From assembly GCA_001803705.1 (NCBI GenBank), contig MHDY01000178.1, forward strand, positions 346 to 7,443: 7,098 nucleotides of DNA, given 5' to 3'. A program made the position numbers and the translations under genes. This document shows positions 5,568-7,098 of this stretch, piece after piece; the stretch's first letter is position 1, and every line of letters begins with the position of its first letter. The notes under the pieces are model-generated. The model was not told where the DNA came from. It did no database searches and was given only the letters and a program-made list of their open reading frames with translations. The DNA is from Nitrospirae bacterium GWC2_56_14. GTDB lineage: Bacteria; Nitrospirota; UBA9217.

Positions 5568-7098
5568 ATGATCCTGCCCCGAATTCAACAGACTGCGCTG
5601 CGCTATCCTGACAAGACCGCCATTCAGATGAAGGTTGGCGACCATTACCAGCGTTATACGTACCGCGAGCTGGTGTCCGCCGTGGCGTCGGCTGCCCAAG
5701 GGCTCACCGGGCAGGGGATAGTAAAAGGCGACCGGGTCGCGCTCCTGTCCGAGAACAGGCTGGAGTGGGTCTTTGCTTATTTGTCGGTCGTTTCGCTGGG
5801 GGCGGTGATCGTGCCCATGGACGCGCAGCTGACGGACAAAGAGGTCGCCGTGCTGCTCAAAAACTCCGGCGCAAAAGCGATCTGTGTGTCCGCCGCCTGC
5901 CGCGAGAAATTGCCGAAAGGCGGCGAGCTCCTGGTCATCTCGTTCGATCCCGGCGACGGACTGTCGTTCCCCGCGCTGCTCACCGCCCATCCCGATGCAA
6001 CGATGCCTCCTCCTCCGTCGACAAACGATCTGGCCGCGCTCTTGTACACCTCGGGAACGACCGGCGATCCCAAGGGAGTCATGCTCTCGCACGGCAACCT
6101 TGCATCGAACGCGCTCACCTTGATCAAGCTCAATATTTTGCGGATCGAGGACAACCTGCTCTGCATTCTTCCCCTGCACCACACCTATCCATCCATGGCC
6201 TGCATCGTGCTGCCCCTTTCCCAGGGCACGACCGTGACGTACCTGAACAGCCTGAAGGGCCCGGACATCATGCAAGCCATGCAGGAGACCAACGTGAACG
6301 CCATGCTCGGCGTTCCCCAGTTCTTTGCCGGGCTGCGCCGCGCCATCTTCGACGAGATCCGGAAAAAACCTTTTGTCGTGCGCACCATCGTGAACTTCCT
6401 GCTGTTCCTCAATGGGATGCTGCGCCGATATCTGAACGTGAACATCGGGAAAAAGCTGTTCGCCAAGGTGCATGCCAAGTTCGGCCCGGCATTCAGGTTC
6501 TTTACCAGCGGAGGCGCCCGGCTCGATCCCGACGTGTTCACGGACATGACCAGGCTCGGGTTCACCATCATTGAAGCCTACGGCCTGACAGAAACGTCCC
6601 CGGCAGCCACGTTCAATCCGCTGGACAAGCAAAAAGCGGGATCCATCGGCATTCCCGTGCCTGACGTGGAAGTCAGGATCGTGAACCCCGACGAGCACGG
6701 CCAGGGGGAGATCGCGATCCGCGGGCCGAACGTGATGCTGGGTTACTACAACAAGCCCGCGGAGACCGCCGAAGTTCTCAAGGACGGCTGGTTCTACTCA
6801 GGCGACCTGGGATACCGCGACCGCGACGGCTACTTCTTCATCACCGGCAGGTCCAAAGAGATGATCGTGCTCTCCACGGGAAAGAAGATCTTCCCTGATG
6901 AGCTCGAGAAGTTCTACAGGCAGATCCCGGAGATCAAGGAGATCTGTCTCATGCAGGGCGAGCGCGGCCTCGAAGCCGCCGTGGTCCCCGACTTCGAATA
7001 CCTCCGCAGGATGAACCTGTCCAACTCCCGCGAGACCATCGCCTTCGAGATCGAGGACCTGGCAAAGGACCTTCCTCCCTACAAGCGGATCACGGGCC
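5568..7098 (+). CDS. Long-chain acyl-CoA synthetase-like AMP-binding enzyme, C-terminus cut off
   Basis: The visible 510 residues belong to the ANL (acyl-CoA synthetase/AMP-binding) superfamily, which activates a carboxylic acid with ATP to an acyl-AMP and then transfers it to CoA. Motifs in order: phosphate loop YTSGTTGDPKG (160-170); FFTSGGARLD (311-320); YGLTETSPA (338-346); YSGDLGYRDRDGY (410-422) with ribose-binding Asp413; hinge ITGRSKEMIV (425-434); then GKKIFPDELE. The frame reaches LPPYKRITG at the edge, just before the expected C-terminal catalytic Lys motif. The long stretch between phosphate loop and the YGLTE motif fits long-chain fatty acid ligases. Some bacterial relatives carry an extra acyltransferase domain, and the missing end prevents a check. 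There is no signal peptide; action is cytosolic or membrane-peripheral. It has its own promoter and AAGAGG ribosome binding site. Confidence 0.93.
   Translation, partial: MILPRIQQTALRYPDKTAIQMKVGDHYQRYTYRELVSAVASAAQGLTGQGIVKGDRVALLSENRLEWVFAYLSVVSLGAVIVPMDAQLTDKEVAVLLKNSGAKAICVSAACREKLPKGGELLVISFDPGDGLSFPALLTAHPDATMPPPPSTNDLAALLYTSGTTGDPKGVMLSHGNLASNALTLIKLNILRIEDNLLCILPLHHTYPSMACIVLPLSQGTTVTYLNSLKGPDIMQAMQETNVNAMLGVPQFFAGLRRAIFDEIRKKPFVVRTIVNFLLFLNGMLRRYLNVNIGKKLFAKVHAKFGPAFRFFTSGGARLDPDVFTDMTRLGFTIIEAYGLTETSPAATFNPLDKQKAGSIGIPVPDVEVRIVNPDEHGQGEIAIRGPNVMLGYYNKPAETAEVLKDGWFYSGDLGYRDRDGYFFITGRSKEMIVLSTGKKIFPDELEKFYRQIPEIKEICLMQGERGLEAAVVPDFEYLRRMNLSNSRETIAFEIEDLAKDLPPYKRITG

Noticed and set aside
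5765..6574. 269-aa open frame on the plus strand
   Set aside because: It overlaps the synthetase gene in another frame, with Arg-rich composition and no motif.
5535..6698. 387-aa open frame on the minus strand
   Set aside because: It is antisense to the acyl-CoA synthetase gene, is rich in His, Arg, Gln and Gly as typical of shadow frames, and shows no domain.

Overview
The window reads as a chromosomal stretch from a Gram-negative, probably anaerobic or facultatively anaerobic bacterium of moderately high GC. A 7TM-PAS-GGDEF protein, an SGNH hydrolase, hotdog and acyl-CoA ligase genes and an apparent selenoprotein together recall Desulfobacterota or Nitrospirota-type genomes. That placement is an inference from gene content; there is no rRNA or marker gene here to confirm it. 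I see no mobile element, CRISPR array, tRNA or rRNA.

Left part (1-4517, minus strand, read from right to left): a closely packed set of six genes. They are a membrane diguanylate cyclase (2937-4517), a small thioredoxin-like protein (2608-2931), an SGNH/GDSL hydrolase (2093-2611), a zinc-ribbon SAM methyltransferase (1068-2012), a two-TM membrane protein of unknown function (291-935) and a 4HBT/YbgC-like hotdog thioesterase cut by the window edge (1-288). The gaps are 5 nt, a 4-nt ATGA overlap, 80 nt, 132 nt and 2 nt. An extended -10 promoter sits just before the cyclase.

Main discovery: the thioredoxin-like gene has an in-frame TGA at 2707-2709 that ordinary annotation would take as its stop, giving 74 aa. 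Reading through it gives 32 more residues that match the expected C-terminal part of a thioredoxin-like family. The TGA falls exactly where, from memory, that family has its second conserved Cys. The extended frame ends in an ATGA overlap with the hydrolase start, and a 5-bp hairpin with a G-containing loop lies 20 nt after the TGA, as in a bacterial SECIS. I therefore annotate a 107-aa selenoprotein with Sec75. The overlap geometry also suggests the hydrolase could be made in two lengths depending on whether UGA is decoded or terminates.

Middle (4518-5567): a carboxymuconolactone decarboxylase/AhpD-like gene on the minus strand (4602-4925) with Ser in place of both redox Cys. It is divergent from a short exported lysine-rich protein on the plus strand (5199-5453) built of five 11-residue repeats. 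Each has a clear sigma70-type promoter, and a 15-bp inverted repeat lies between them.

Right part (5568-7098, plus strand): a long-chain acyl-CoA synthetase-like AMP-binding enzyme with its own promoter, cut by the window end before its last catalytic motif. With the thioesterase at the other end it hints at acyl-CoA metabolism, but the two genes are not in one transcription unit.
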